Origin: Desulfobulbaceae bacterium UBA2273
GTDB taxonomy: Bacteria > Desulfobacterota > Desulfobulbia > Desulfobulbales > Desulfurivibrionaceae
Direction: 5' to 3'
Length of the DNA: 64,000 bases
Assembly (NCBI GenBank): GCA_002347095.1
Contig: DDWZ01000015.1
Location: 62,001-126,000 of the forward strand
Part shown: positions 35,088 to 44,043 of the stretch, piece after piece
Layout of the letters: every line of letters starts with the position of its first letter
How positions within the stretch are numbered: position 1 is the stretch's first letter
The notes under the pieces: model-generated
What the model saw: only the letters and a program-made list of their open reading frames with translations
Databases searched by the model: none
What the model was told of the DNA's origin: nothing
Position numbers and translations under genes: made by a program

Positions 35088-36521
35088 ATGACGGTTGATC
35101 GGCTGTTGATTGTTGATGACGAAGAGGACATGCTCACTGGCCTGCAAAGAACCATTGAGCGCAATATTCCTGGACTGGAGGTGGTCACCTCCACCAGGGG
35201 GAGTGAGGCTCTGCGGCGGATGGCCGAGCAATCCTTCGACCTTGTCCTGCTCGATGTAATGATGCCGGAAATGAACGGCATTATCCTGCTTGAGCAGCTG
35301 CGGGCCAGGGACCCGGAACTCTCGGTGGTCATGATGACCGCCTTTGCCAGCATTGATCTGGCGGTGGAGGCCATCAAGAAGGGGGCCTACGACTTTATCA
35401 CCAAGCCCTTTGACAAGGACACCATCCTGCGCGTAATCCACAAGGGGCTGGAGAGAAACCGGCTGGTTCGGGAGAATGCCACCTTAAAGGAACAGGTCTG
35501 TCAAAAACAGGCTTTTGCCTCTTTTATCGGGCAGAGCACGGCCATGATCGAATTTTGCGAACGCCTCAAGACCGTGGCCTTGTCCGATTACACCGTACTT
35601 GTGCGCGGCGAATCCGGCACCGGCAAGGAGCTGGCGGCCCGGGCGGTGCATAACTTGAGCAAACGGCGCAACCGGCCGCTGATCATGGTCAACTGCCCGG
35701 CCATTCCGGAGCAACTTTTAGAAAGCGAGCTGTTCGGTTACAAGCGTGGGGCTTTCACCGGTGCGGACCGTGATGCTCCGGGGTTATTTGTGGCGGCGGA
35801 CGGCGGCACCATCTGCCTGGATGAGATCGCCGATATCCCGGTATCGGTGCAGACGAAGTTGTTGCGCGTGCTGCAGGAACATGAGATCCGCCCCCTGGGG
35901 GAGACCAAAACGAGGCGGGTCAATGTCCGGATCATCGCCGTTACCAATCAGAATCTGGAAAAAAAGATCCAGGAGCATACCTTCCGGGAGGATCTCTTCT
36001 ATCGGCTCAATGCGGTAACCCTGTTTCTGCCGCGACTCATGGAGATTCGGGACGACATCCCCCTGTTGGTTGATCATTTCTGCAAACGGGTCTGTTGCGA
36101 ATTGGGGATTGAGGAAAAACGGTTTACGTTGGGGGCGGTGGCCGCACTCAAGAACAGGGCCTGGCCGGGCAATGTCCGGCAATTGCAGAATGTGGTCAGG
36201 CAAGCCCTGCTGTTCAGCGTTAAAAAGGAGGTCGATGTTGATGACCTGCAGGCCATGCTGAACCAGGACAGTGCCTTCCCTGCAGAATCCGTGCCTCTGC
36301 TGCACGACAGCGACAAGCGGTTTCCCCTTTACAAGGAAGCCAAGGATGAGCTGCTGCAGAAATTCATGAACGAGTATGTCATGCAACTATTGCAGATCAC
36401 CTGCGGCAATGTAAGCCGGGCAGCGGAACTCTCCGGGCTGACCCGCGCGGCCCTGCAAAAGATCTTGCAGCGCATCGGCCTCAATGCGGAGAACTTTCGG
36501 CGGCCTCATTCAAGCGGATGA
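35088..36521 (+). CDS. NtrC-family sigma-54 response regulator
   Basis: 477 residues from ATG 35088 (GGGAG site). Receiver domain with phospho-acceptor D56 (LLDVMMPEM), AAA+ domain with Walker A GESGTGKE (about 175-182), GAFTGA loop (about 221-226) that contacts sigma-54, and ICLDEIAD as Walker B, then a Fis-type HTH (GNVSRAAELSGLTRAALQKI). It would activate sigma-54 promoters when phosphorylated. Targets are unknown. The damaged second heme-sensor kinase lies convergently just downstream. Confidence 0.92.
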   Translation: MTVDRLLIVDDEEDMLTGLQRTIERNIPGLEVVTSTRGSEALRRMAEQSFDLVLLDVMMPEMNGIILLEQLRARDPELSVVMMTAFASIDLAVEAIKKGAYDFITKPFDKDTILRVIHKGLERNRLVRENATLKEQVCQKQAFASFIGQSTAMIEFCERLKTVALSDYTVLVRGESGTGKELAARAVHNLSKRRNRPLIMVNCPAIPEQLLESELFGYKRGAFTGADRDAPGLFVAADGGTICLDEIADIPVSVQTKLLRVLQEHEIRPLGETKTRRVNVRIIAVTNQNLEKKIQEHTFREDLFYRLNAVTLFLPRLMEIRDDIPLLVDHFCKRVCCELGIEEKRFTLGAVAALKNRAWPGNVRQLQNVVRQALLFSVKKEVDVDDLQAMLNQDSAFPAESVPLLHDSDKRFPLYKEAKDELLQKFMNEYVMQLLQITCGNVSRAAELSGLTRAALQKILQRIGLNAENFRRPHSSG

Positions 36522-36612
36522 TTTTCTTGTTCTCTGGTGCTGGACAGATTCTCTTCTACGGCACTGCGAAATATGGCAATCTTCCACACAGATTTCTTAT
36601 ATTGCAGTTCTT

Positions 36613-36931
36613 TCAGATCTCACCGAGTAAAATTGGAATCCGGACTGTGACGCGGGTGCCCTGCCCCTCCTGACTTTCAATGTCAATGCTACCATGGTGT
36701 TCTTTGATAATCTCTTTGATATAGGGGAGTCCAAGTCCTGTCTTTATTTCCCCGTTACTGATGAAAGGTTCAAAAATATGCTGGAGTTTCTCGGGCGGAA
36801 TCCCTTGCCCATTGTCCTCGAGGACCAACTCAAACCAATTGTGGTGGGTAGAGGTAATGATTTTAACCGCCCCCCCTGATTCATGCGCATTAATTGCATT
36901 ACGCAAAAGATGAACTATCACGACCTTAATT
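36613..36931 (-). pseudogene. Heme-sensor histidine kinase, C-terminal fragment
   Basis: About 105 residues of HATPase: VVIVHLLRNAINAHESGG (N-box), DNGQGIPPEKL, TGLGLPYIKEII. This is the 3' part of the kinase whose 5' part is at 38428-39780. The IS5-type element lies between them. If the element and one AATT copy are removed, the frame joins as DARLIKVVIVHLL. Confidence 0.85.
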
Positions 36932-38427
36932 AGTCGTCGCTGAAAAATCCATTTTCAGCCCCTGACAGGCAGGATATCGCCCTCTGCATGCCAAGCCCAT
37001 GGCCGCCGTAACCTCTCAAGCCAGCCGAAAAGAAGAACGAAAAATAAAAACTCCCTCAATTTCTTGAGGATGAGCCGGATATTGTGACCGGCTCCACAGA
37101 GCAGCGCGTTGATCTTGTCGCCAAGCTCACCCAGCAGGTGGTTGCGGCCCAGTTTTCCATCAGCCTTCATGTGGCCGATCACTGGCTCGATGGCGCTCCG
37201 CCTCTTCAGCTCTTTCCTTATTTGAGGCGTAATCCCACGGCGGCGGCCTGAAATGTAGACTTCCGTTCCCGCCACACCATGCCCCCGGTAGCCGCGATCA
37301 ACAAAACAGCGCTCTACCCCCGCACCGGCGGCAATCCGTTTCACCTGCTCAAGCGCTCGGGAAAGGGTATGTCCGTCATACGGATTCCCGTGCTCAGCGA
37401 ACATGCCCACCACGAAATTGTCTCGGTTGGTGGCGGCAACGCTCACCTTCACCCCAAACTCGTATTTCTTGTGGGCTTTGCCCTTGGCAATGCATTCCAC
37501 TTCCGGAGCGTGCAGGCTGTACAGCTTGTTTTTGTCTTTCTTTCCCTGCGACAACAACCGCCCAGCCATGGCAAGCTCCGGAGAAAAAACCTCCTTGAGG
37601 TCCTGCCTGTCGGCAATCTTCCGAAGAATATCCCGATACACCCGTCCAAGAAAGGTCTTCAGTTTCCTAATCTCACGTCTGGCCCGCTTCCCCTGCCGCG
37701 CATGCAGGTAGCGGCCAGCCTTCAGCAGGGCCTGAGTGCCAAGGCGGCGGTAACTCTGCCGAAGCGCAATGCCGTTTTCCGCCGCCAGCTTGACCAGTCT
37801 TACACGGCTCCGGTTGTACAGTCGTGAGTCTGCCGGAAAGGCTACCGCCTTGGGCTGAACCGTTGTGTCAACCGTGATCCGCTCAAGGCTGCTCTCTCGA
37901 ACAGCCCCGCTTTGCAATCCGGCCAGCAGGGTGATTTTCAAAATCAACTCCGAGCCGTCCTCGCCAATCCGCTTCCGCCATCGACTCAAGGAGGATGGGT
38001 CTATCGGCAGGTCATGCCGGAAGTACTCCTCGCCGCAGAAAAACTGCCAGTAAGGATTTTCCACCCATCTCCGCACGACCTCCTCGTCGGAAAGGCTAAA
38101 GGCGTGGCCAAGATACGTGAGTCCAACCATCAGCCGGATGGAAATGCCGGGGCGACCGTTTTCGGAATACAGCGTTCCGAAACCATTCTCAAACGCCTGC
38201 CAGTCGATCAGATCGGCCAAACGGTACAGTTCATGTTGATGGTTCAGTATGTTCGCAAGGCGCTTGCGGAACATGTCCAGTTGCGGGCTGCTTTTTTGCT
38301 CTTTCGGCTGCATCGAAAATCACCAGAAATCGAAGGGGAATATTACAATATCCTGCAATTCATAGTGATATAATTTCAATATTTTATCAATAAAAATCAA
38401 AGCTTTATGTGTTTTTCAGGGTCGACT
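36932..38427 (-). mobile_element. IS5-family insertion sequence, apparently intact
   Basis: 1496 bp with imperfect inverted ends AGTCGTCGCTGAAAAA and AGTCGACCCTGAAAAA, flanked by AATT (or TAATTA) duplicated at 36928-36931 and 38428-38431. Intact transposase inside. It interrupts a histidine kinase gene. Confidence 0.85.
36955..38313 (-). CDS. IS5-family DDE transposase
   Basis: 452 residues with no frameshift. The N-terminal DUF772-like part (FGTLYSENGRPGISIRLMVG) is followed by the DDE residues: D in ITVDTTVQ, D in CFVDRGYRG and E in RRSAIEPVIGHMK, the last fitting the R-3-E-6-K signature of IS5 transposases. The element appears recent because the split kinase is otherwise unmutated. Confidence 0.92.
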   Translation of the reverse strand: MQPKEQKSSPQLDMFRKRLANILNHQHELYRLADLIDWQAFENGFGTLYSENGRPGISIRLMVGLTYLGHAFSLSDEEVVRRWVENPYWQFFCGEEYFRHDLPIDPSSLSRWRKRIGEDGSELILKITLLAGLQSGAVRESSLERITVDTTVQPKAVAFPADSRLYNRSRVRLVKLAAENGIALRQSYRRLGTQALLKAGRYLHARQGKRARREIRKLKTFLGRVYRDILRKIADRQDLKEVFSPELAMAGRLLSQGKKDKNKLYSLHAPEVECIAKGKAHKKYEFGVKVSVAATNRDNFVVGMFAEHGNPYDGHTLSRALEQVKRIAAGAGVERCFVDRGYRGHGVAGTEVYISGRRRGITPQIRKELKRRSAIEPVIGHMKADGKLGRNHLLGELGDKINALLCGAGHNIRLILKKLREFLFFVLLFGWLERLRRPWAWHAEGDILPVRG

Positions 38428-39780
38428 AATTAACCTGGCATCGTGCAGAATAGCGAGCTCCTTGATCCTGGGTGCAGAGAGTATTTCCACATTCCTCTCT
38501 TCTGCCTCTGCTTTGACAAGTTCTGTTGCTTCGTTGACCAGTTTCACAACATCATCACATAGAAAATGTTCGGCCTTCGCATTCACGAGTTCTTCAAAAC
38601 GGGAGAGAAGCAATTCAAGCTTCTGGGCCTGCGCAAGCACACTATCAATTTTCCCCTGCTCCTTTGTATCACCAGGGGCTTTTTTCTGTAATCGACGGAC
38701 AAGGCCGCCAATAATCGTTATGGGGTTACGGATTTCATGGGCCATGCGAAGGGCTATTTCCGCCCGTGTTCGTTCACTGACTATATTTCCTATCTCCCGG
38801 TTAAGGTCGAGGAGTTCCTTTGTTCTGTCAGCTACCTTCTTTTCCAGGTTCTCTGCATAATCCTTTAACTTATTGCGAGAGAGCTGCAGGCTTTCAGCCA
38901 TTAGTTGTGCTGTAACCTTTAATTCTCCAATCTCATCACTTGTTTCGATCCGCCTAGTCAATTTCTCATCAACATCTTCCTTTGAAATATCGCGAAATAA
39001 CTCCAGGAGTTCGCGGATGTTACGGATGATCAGTCGGTTGAAAAAAAAGGAAATGATGCCGTAAAGGAAAAAGACGGCTAGAAAAACAGCTCCAAAGACA
39101 GACAAGGCCAACCCCTTGATCTTTATTAAGCCGACTTCCACTGGGATACCGATACTGACCACACCGCTCACCATATCTGTGGAGCGGTGGAACCCCCGTT
39201 CAACTCCATATTTTTCTATTATCTTCTGCGGGACATTGTCAGGGGTGCCATGGCAATGCAGACAGGATGGGTTAGGCCGCTCCGGCTGAAATCGCATATA
39301 ATATCTCCCCTTCTCCTTAGCGACGACTCCACGCCATTCTTGCGTCTGGGGATTGCTCTTGAAAAAGTTGATCATTTTTATTTCTAATTCCGTTGCCTCA
39401 AAGTCAGGATTGCGGGCATTAACGGCTGCTCGCCTGTATTCAAATTCCGGGAGTTTCTCCTTAAACAGATCCATTACTTGGCGACTGATAAACGAGGAGG
39501 ACATGGCCTCAAGGACAAAGGCGTCATTTCCCAGTATCGAATACATGGTTGGTCGTAATACTTTTCTGACATATTCTCTTGTTGAGTCGATACCGGCCAT
39601 CACCAATTCAGTTTGTCTGTAAGCTGCTTCCTCAAGATTGTTTTTTCCATAGCTGTAGATAAGGCTCGCCAAAAAGGCACTGAAGCACAGAAGTATTGCT
39701 GCCAGGACAAGAAGAAATTTTGTTTGCATCCCCAGGTGTCGATTGACATGCCGGAGATATGAGCCTGTGGAAACTTTCAT
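38428..39780 (-). pseudogene. Heme-sensor histidine kinase, N-terminal part, disrupted by IS
   Basis: About 450 residues: TM1 (about 22-42), Tll0287-like (DUF3365) domain with CLHCH (SCLHCHGTPDN), TM2, HAMP, coiled coil, and HisKA with MAHEIRNPITII. The chain breaks in the middle of the kinase ATPase (HDARL) at the IS. It is paralogous to the kinase at 32512-35061, with which it shares the sensor motifs FEY/SYRR, NPxFEA, VSGVVSIGIPV. It lacks GAF and PAS domains, so the pair may respond to the same signal with different extra inputs. Confidence 0.88.
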
Positions 39781-39887
39781 TATTTCGTTGTCCTTGAAAA
39801 AATTGCTCTTGATTAGTTACTTGCCTCCGATTCCTGCATCCTGATTCGGGTTTCGGGTGATCCTGCCACAATTTTGAGGAGTAGTGG

Positions 39888-40004
39888 TTAAGCCACTTTT
39901 CTATTGCTCCACCATGCCAGCTCAAAATGAGCCGGAGATTTATAGCCGTTCGTCGAATGCTTCCGTTGCCGATTGTAGTAGACTTCGATGTAGTTGAAAA
40001 GCGC
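39888..40004 (-). pseudogene. IS3-family OrfB C-terminal remnant
   Basis: A 38-residue piece, ALFNYIEVYYNRQRKHSTNG followed by YKSPAHFE, the hallmark end of IS3-type OrfB. It ends abruptly at the inverted repeat of the IS3 element at 40006, so it was truncated by that insertion. Confidence 0.8.
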
Positions 40005-40021
40005 CGGTAATCCCCCCATTT

Positions 40022-40869
40022 TTAGCTGACGCCAGAGGTAGAGCTTAGGGCGCTAAGGGCTAACTTCCGTTTCGGGGTTATGCCTCCCAACCCCATGTTT
40101 GGTCGTTCGTTGTTATACACCCAGAGCCAGCGGGTGGCAAATTCCTGCACCTCGGCAATGGATTCAGACAGATGCTGCCTCAGCCAATCATAGCGAACTG
40201 TCCGGTTGAAGCGCTAAACATAGGCGTTCTGTTGCGGCTTCCCTGGCTGGATATATTCCAACCCCCCAGGCGTTCGGCCCAAGATCGAAGCACCTCGCTA
40301 GTATATTCAGGGCCGTTGTCACAGCGCAAAGCCTGCGGCTTTCCTCTCCACTCGATGATCTGGTCCAACGTGCGAGTCACTCTTTCCGCCGGTAGCGAGA
40401 AGTCCACCTCAATGCCAAGCCCTTCACGGTTAAAATCATCAATCACGTTAAACAGCCGAATGCTACGACCATTCTCCAAGTTGTCATACATAAAATCCAT
40501 CGACCAGGTTTCGTTGGCTGCGGTCGGCACGGACAGGGCCTCCAGCTTTTCGCGAATAATTCGCTTCTTCGGTTTGATGCGCAGGTTCAACTCCAACTCC
40601 CGGTAGATGCGATATACCCGCTTATGATTCCAGCCGAACCCCTTGACGTTACGCAGATACAAAAAACACAATCCAAAGCCCCAGTTGCGCTGATTATGCA
40701 CCAGGCGAACCAACCAGTCGGCGATCCAGGTGTTCTCCTCCGGCAATCTCGGCTCGTAACGGTAGCAAGTTGTACTGATGGTAAACGCCTCGCAAGCCAG
40801 CCTGACGCTGATCCCTTTGGCAGCCACGACAGTTTTGGCCATCTCCCGACGGGAAGATGGCCTTACCAC
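40022..40869 (-). pseudogene. IS3-family OrfB, frameshifted
   Basis: DDE integrase core: [32 protein letters not shown] and [13 protein letters not shown]. Near 40258 an extra G in a G-run shifts the frame. The right frame continues as [15 protein letters not shown], then a TAG replaces the catalytic Glu codon, followed by [15 protein letters not shown] up to the stop at 40022. So both a frameshift and a stop inactivate it. Confidence 0.85.
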
Positions 40870-41129
40870 TTTTTTGCCATCGCCTCCTGGATGATCTCGG
40901 CCTTCAACCGTTCCTCGGCGTACATTTTTTTGAGACGCCGGTTCTCTGCCTCAAGTTCCTTCAAACGAACCATCAGTGAGGCGTCCATCCCTCCATATTT
41001 GGCCCGCCACTTGTAAAACGTGGCGTCGCTCATGCCGTGCTCCCGGCATAGCTCTGGAACAGGAGCACCATTCGCGGCTTGTTTCAAAATCCCCAGAATC
41101 TGACTGTCGGTGTAACGAGACGTTTTCAT
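40863..41129 (-). CDS. IS3-family OrfA
   Basis: 88 residues from ATG 41129 with a GAGGAGG site. HTH in [20 protein letters not shown] and [17 protein letters not shown], then a leucine-zipper tail. The end contains GCAAAAAAGTGG, an A6G slippery site for the -1 frameshift that normally joins OrfA and OrfB. OrfB is broken, so the element cannot move by itself. Confidence 0.85.
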   Translation of the reverse strand: MKTSRYTDSQILGILKQAANGAPVPELCREHGMSDATFYKWRAKYGGMDASLMVRLKELEAENRRLKKMYAEERLKAEIIQEAMAKKW

Positions 41130-41340
41130 GTAGAACCTCCTCAAACAAAATTACGAGAAAATTCTACTTCTGAACACCTCTATTTTCTGGGGGGATTACC
41201 AATTCAGACACAGGCTCGATGCAATTACTCGTAAAATAGGCTAGAAGATTGTTGAATGAGGAGTTCAAGGTGAAAAAACTTCCACTGCTTAATCAGGCCG
41301 TCCAGTTTCACCTCTCGTTTCAGCCGCTGAACTGAAAAGA

Positions 41341-41802
41341 TTACATGCGGCTTCTATGGGAGGCAGCTTCATATTCAGCGCTTGCCCGTCTCGCTGCATC
41401 CGCAACCTCTTTGGAAACTATGGTCTTACCAATAGGGGCAAGTGCGATACCCGCCAACTTGAGATGCTGAATACCAAACGGAATCCCAAGGATAGTAATG
41501 AAACACAGAACAGCTGAAATCACATGACCGATTGCCAGCCAGCCCCCCGCAACAATGAACCAGATAACATTTCCAATGGTCCCAAACCCACCAGTTCCAA
41601 TATCTTCTTTCTGAGTGAGTTCTTTCCGGCTGATCGCCTCCTTGCCAAATGGGAAAAAGGTGAATTGCCCTATGACGAAACACGCCTTTCCCCATGGAAT
41701 ACCAACCACAGTTATGAATGCCAGCACACCAACAAGCCACCAGCCAAGACCCATAAACACGCCGCCAAGGATGAACCACAAAAAGTTACCGATTGAACGC
41801 AC
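41341..41802 (-). CDS. YccF-family inner membrane protein
   Basis: 153 residues from a GTG at 41802, chosen because AAAGGAG lies upstream; longer frames have no site. Two repeats of the YccF (DUF307) pattern: IGNFLWFILGGVFMGLGWW with VGIPWGKACF, and IGNVIWFIVAGGWLAIGH with LGIPFGIQHLKLA, each with a hydrophobic pair. The function of YccF proteins is poorly known. Confidence 0.85.
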   Translation of the reverse strand: MRSIGNFLWFILGGVFMGLGWWLVGVLAFITVVGIPWGKACFVIGQFTFFPFGKEAISRKELTQKEDIGTGGFGTIGNVIWFIVAGGWLAIGHVISAVLCFITILGIPFGIQHLKLAGIALAPIGKTIVSKEVADAARRASAEYEAASHRSRM

Positions 41803-41993
41803 AGTTCTTCTCCTTTCCCAATTCCGATAAAAAAGGCCTAGAGGAAACCCCCTAAGCCTATTTCTTCGCATGCCTGGAGATTGAGGCCGACGTAATTGCC
41901 AAGTCCCCTGTCTCGCCCTCTTCACCTACTCTGCGCCAACCAGGCTTTAATCATGAGCGGACAAAAATCCCGACATTTGTTCAGCAACTGATC

Positions 41994-42266
41994 TTATGGG
42001 CAAGGGACCGCTTTACGCAAACTGTCCTTGGACCAAATTGTCTGACCATCCGGCGTCTTTCCATCGATTTTCCATTTCTCAGTAATCTGTAGGCAATAGG
42101 ACCCCATATTGGCAATCTCCGGTTCCTTGTCGCTTGGCTTGTCTCCACCGATACGCATAACATCTGGATTGGTCGAGGTGTAGTTGGGCTTGATCGTGGC
42201 CGTGCTGCAACCGGCTATAGTGAAAGCAATAGCTGTGCAAACGGAAAATATATAAAGCTTGTTCAT
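41994..42266 (-). CDS. Small lipoprotein
   Basis: 90 residues with a signal peptide and lipobox (FTIAGC, Cys20), so exported and lipidated. The mature part is short, polar and has two further Cys (SYCLQI, and near the C-terminus AVPCP) that could form a disulfide. No family was recognised. Confidence 0.75.
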   Translation of the reverse strand: MNKLYIFSVCTAIAFTIAGCSTATIKPNYTSTNPDVMRIGGDKPSDKEPEIANMGSYCLQITEKWKIDGKTPDGQTIWSKDSLRKAVPCP

Positions 42267-42311
42267 GGTATGTGCTCCTGATATTGCAAAAAAACCTAAA
42301 CGGAAGATTAT

Positions 42312-42653
42312 TCATTTCTTCTTCGGCATAGGCTTGGTCGTTTTGCACCCACAGCCACAATCACCCTTCGCCTTTACCTTGACGCAGACAGAATCCTTCA
42401 GCTTCTGACCCGGCTTGAATTTCACGACCTTCTTCTCGGCAATCTTTATTTCTTTACCGGTCTGAGGGTTACGTCCGGTACGAGCTGCCCGCTGGGCTAC
42501 AGAAAAAGAGCCAAACCCGATCAAGGAGATATTCTCGTCATTGGCTAGGGCCTTTGCAATAACATCCAACGTACAATTCAGTGTTTTCTCTGCGGCGGCC
42601 TTGGTGAGGTCCGATGCTTCGGCAATCTTGCTGACAAGTTCTGCTTTGTTCAT
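42312..42653 (-). CDS. HU-family DNA-binding protein with Cys-rich tail
   Basis: 113 residues. The first 92 are a standard HU/IHF fold: MNKAELVSKIAEASDLTKAA, LIGFGSFSV, RTGRNPQTGKEIKI and VVKFKPGQKLKDSV. HU normally ends there. Here a tail VKAKGDCGCGCKTTKPMPKK adds three cysteines in CxCxC, which could bind metal or form disulfides, and a basic end. GGAGAA precedes the ATG. Confidence 0.88.
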   Translation of the reverse strand: MNKAELVSKIAEASDLTKAAAEKTLNCTLDVIAKALANDENISLIGFGSFSVAQRAARTGRNPQTGKEIKIAEKKVVKFKPGQKLKDSVCVKVKAKGDCGCGCKTTKPMPKKK

Positions 42654-42995
42654 GCTTATTCTCCGAGAAGTTTATAGGAGGGGGGACGATTAGGCCCCAT
42701 AATGGCAAAAATGCGGCCTCCATGCAAGCAAGAAGATCGCCGCACACAGGGCCTCTTCGGATACAAGTCATTTTGAATACTCGCATACACTATATAAAGC
42801 TCTCGGAACTGCCTCGGAGTCAGATTGCCCAGCGATGACAAGTTGCGAACTCTGCCCTCCGGCCTGACAAATCTTTTCCGAAATTTCTATACAACCCCAC
42901 CATACAGAAATAACTCATTGTTTTATCGTATTTTATTGACATTGCCCCCAGAAAGTTATTTATTACGTTATAGATAACGATCCAAGGAATCAAAT
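42654..42995. promoter_or_regulatory. Intergenic region with promoter and operator candidate
   Basis: 342 bp between divergent genes. Upstream of the next gene are TTGACA (42936-42941) and an AT-rich -10 candidate near 42957-42964, then a perfect palindrome CGTTATAGATAACG (42966-42979) at the expected transcription start, an operator-like place. The rest shows no gene. Confidence 0.45.
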
Positions 42996-43409
42996 ATGAC
43001 AAAACTCCAAGAAATCACAGCTGCCACCGAACAAGATGTCAGCGATGTACAACTCAAGGCCTTGGGCCTTGAACCAATCACGGCTTGGAAAAGAAGTGGA
43101 ACTCCGACAGGAAAACAAAAAAACGCAGTACGCCAAAAGCGATTCCGGCAAGAGGCCGCCAAAAAAGGGTTGGTACCTTGCAGTCTTGGCTTGGTACCGC
43201 AAGCCGAAGTTGAACAGCTTAAGGCCATCGCCAAACAGTTACGTGAACAGAATATCCCGTTAAAGGAAGCTGTGGCCGCAATAGTCCCGCCTAAGATCGT
43301 CAGCGTGGCAAAAAAGCTTTCAGCCGACCAGATACGCGTACTCATAACATTGGCAACAGGAGCATGGAGAGCCAAACTGATCCGTTTTCTAGCTGGTTGT
43401 TCATTATAG
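42996..43409 (+). CDS. Hypothetical protein, possible small DNA-binding regulator
   Basis: 137 residues starting MTKLQEITAATEQDV. A basic stretch (GKQKNAVRQKRFRQEAAKKG) followed by VPQAEVEQLKAIAKQLRE recalls plasmid-type RepA/CopG-like small regulators, but I could not place it in a family. It lies 464 bp before the integrase, beside an operator-like palindrome, so regulation of island genes is possible but unproven. Confidence 0.5.
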   Translation: MTKLQEITAATEQDVSDVQLKALGLEPITAWKRSGTPTGKQKNAVRQKRFRQEAAKKGLVPCSLGLVPQAEVEQLKAIAKQLREQNIPLKEAVAAIVPPKIVSVAKKLSADQIRVLITLATGAWRAKLIRFLAGCSL

Positions 43410-43716
43410 AAGGTAATCTTTCCCCATCCGATGATTTGGGGTGCCGTATGATGTGAATAGGCTTTCTTGCTTTCGCAAGTCCCCTCATAAAAAAGATCAT
43501 CGACACGCCCCATCTTCTTCCTCACCCTGCTAAAAATCACTTTTTTCAAAAAAAAATACAGCTTCATATCACATTGTTAGCTCATAAATTTCTGTAGCAT
43601 ATATCAACTATAGAAACGCAACTATTTATTTTTATTGATAAAAATTAGAATTGGATGCACGATACAGGTGGAGATGGAAACTCGCGAGGTATCCCATAAA
43701 AGAAAAAGGATACACC
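43410..43716. other. 307-bp intergenic region
   Basis: AT-rich. It holds the presumed promoter of the excisionase-like and integrase genes, and a short AT-rich patch near 43620-43650 (TTTATTTTTATTGATAAAAA). No gene or clear hairpin was found. Confidence 0.5.
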
Positions 43717-44043
43717 ATGAATCATCTTGAGGAACTGCTTGGCAAAACTATCAGCGTAAAAGACTTAGCGGACTTTTTGGAGATTGACATCAAGACCGTC
43801 CGAAAGTATTACCTCCAATTAGGAGGTGTGCGCCTGGGCCGATCTTATCGCTTCTTTGAAAAGGAGGTGCACAATGCCATACAAGCGTGGCACAAAATGG
43901 CTCGGACAGGTGTTAGTGAAGAACGGGAAGTTCAGAAGAAGGACCTTCCCGACAAAAAAGGCAGCAATCGAATGGGAAGTGGAAGAACGGAAAAGGGTGG
44001 AAGACCCGATTCAAACCGAGACCCCTTCGGTCTGCTTGATTGA
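43717..44043 (+). CDS. Excisionase/AlpA-like HTH protein
   Basis: 108 residues from ATG 43717 (AAAGGA site). The first 65 residues form a winged-helix HTH: ISVKDLADFLEIDIKTVRKY then RLGRSYRFFEKEV, as in MerR-like excisionases and helix-turn-helix domains of the DNA-binding excisionase family. The remainder overlaps the integrase gene in another frame and may be little constrained. Position just before the integrase supports a directionality factor. Confidence 0.72.
   Translation: MNHLEELLGKTISVKDLADFLEIDIKTVRKYYLQLGGVRLGRSYRFFEKEVHNAIQAWHKMARTGVSEEREVQKKDLPDKKGSNRMGSGRTEKGGRPDSNRDPFGLLD

Larger units (their letters stand above)
40006..41200 (-). mobile_element. IS3-family element, degenerate
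   Basis: 1195 bp between perfect 13-bp inverted repeats GGTAATCCCCCCA (40006-40018) and its complement at 41188-41200. It carries orfA and a damaged orfB. Flanks do not show a clean target duplication, so a rearrangement is likely at one side. Confidence 0.85.
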
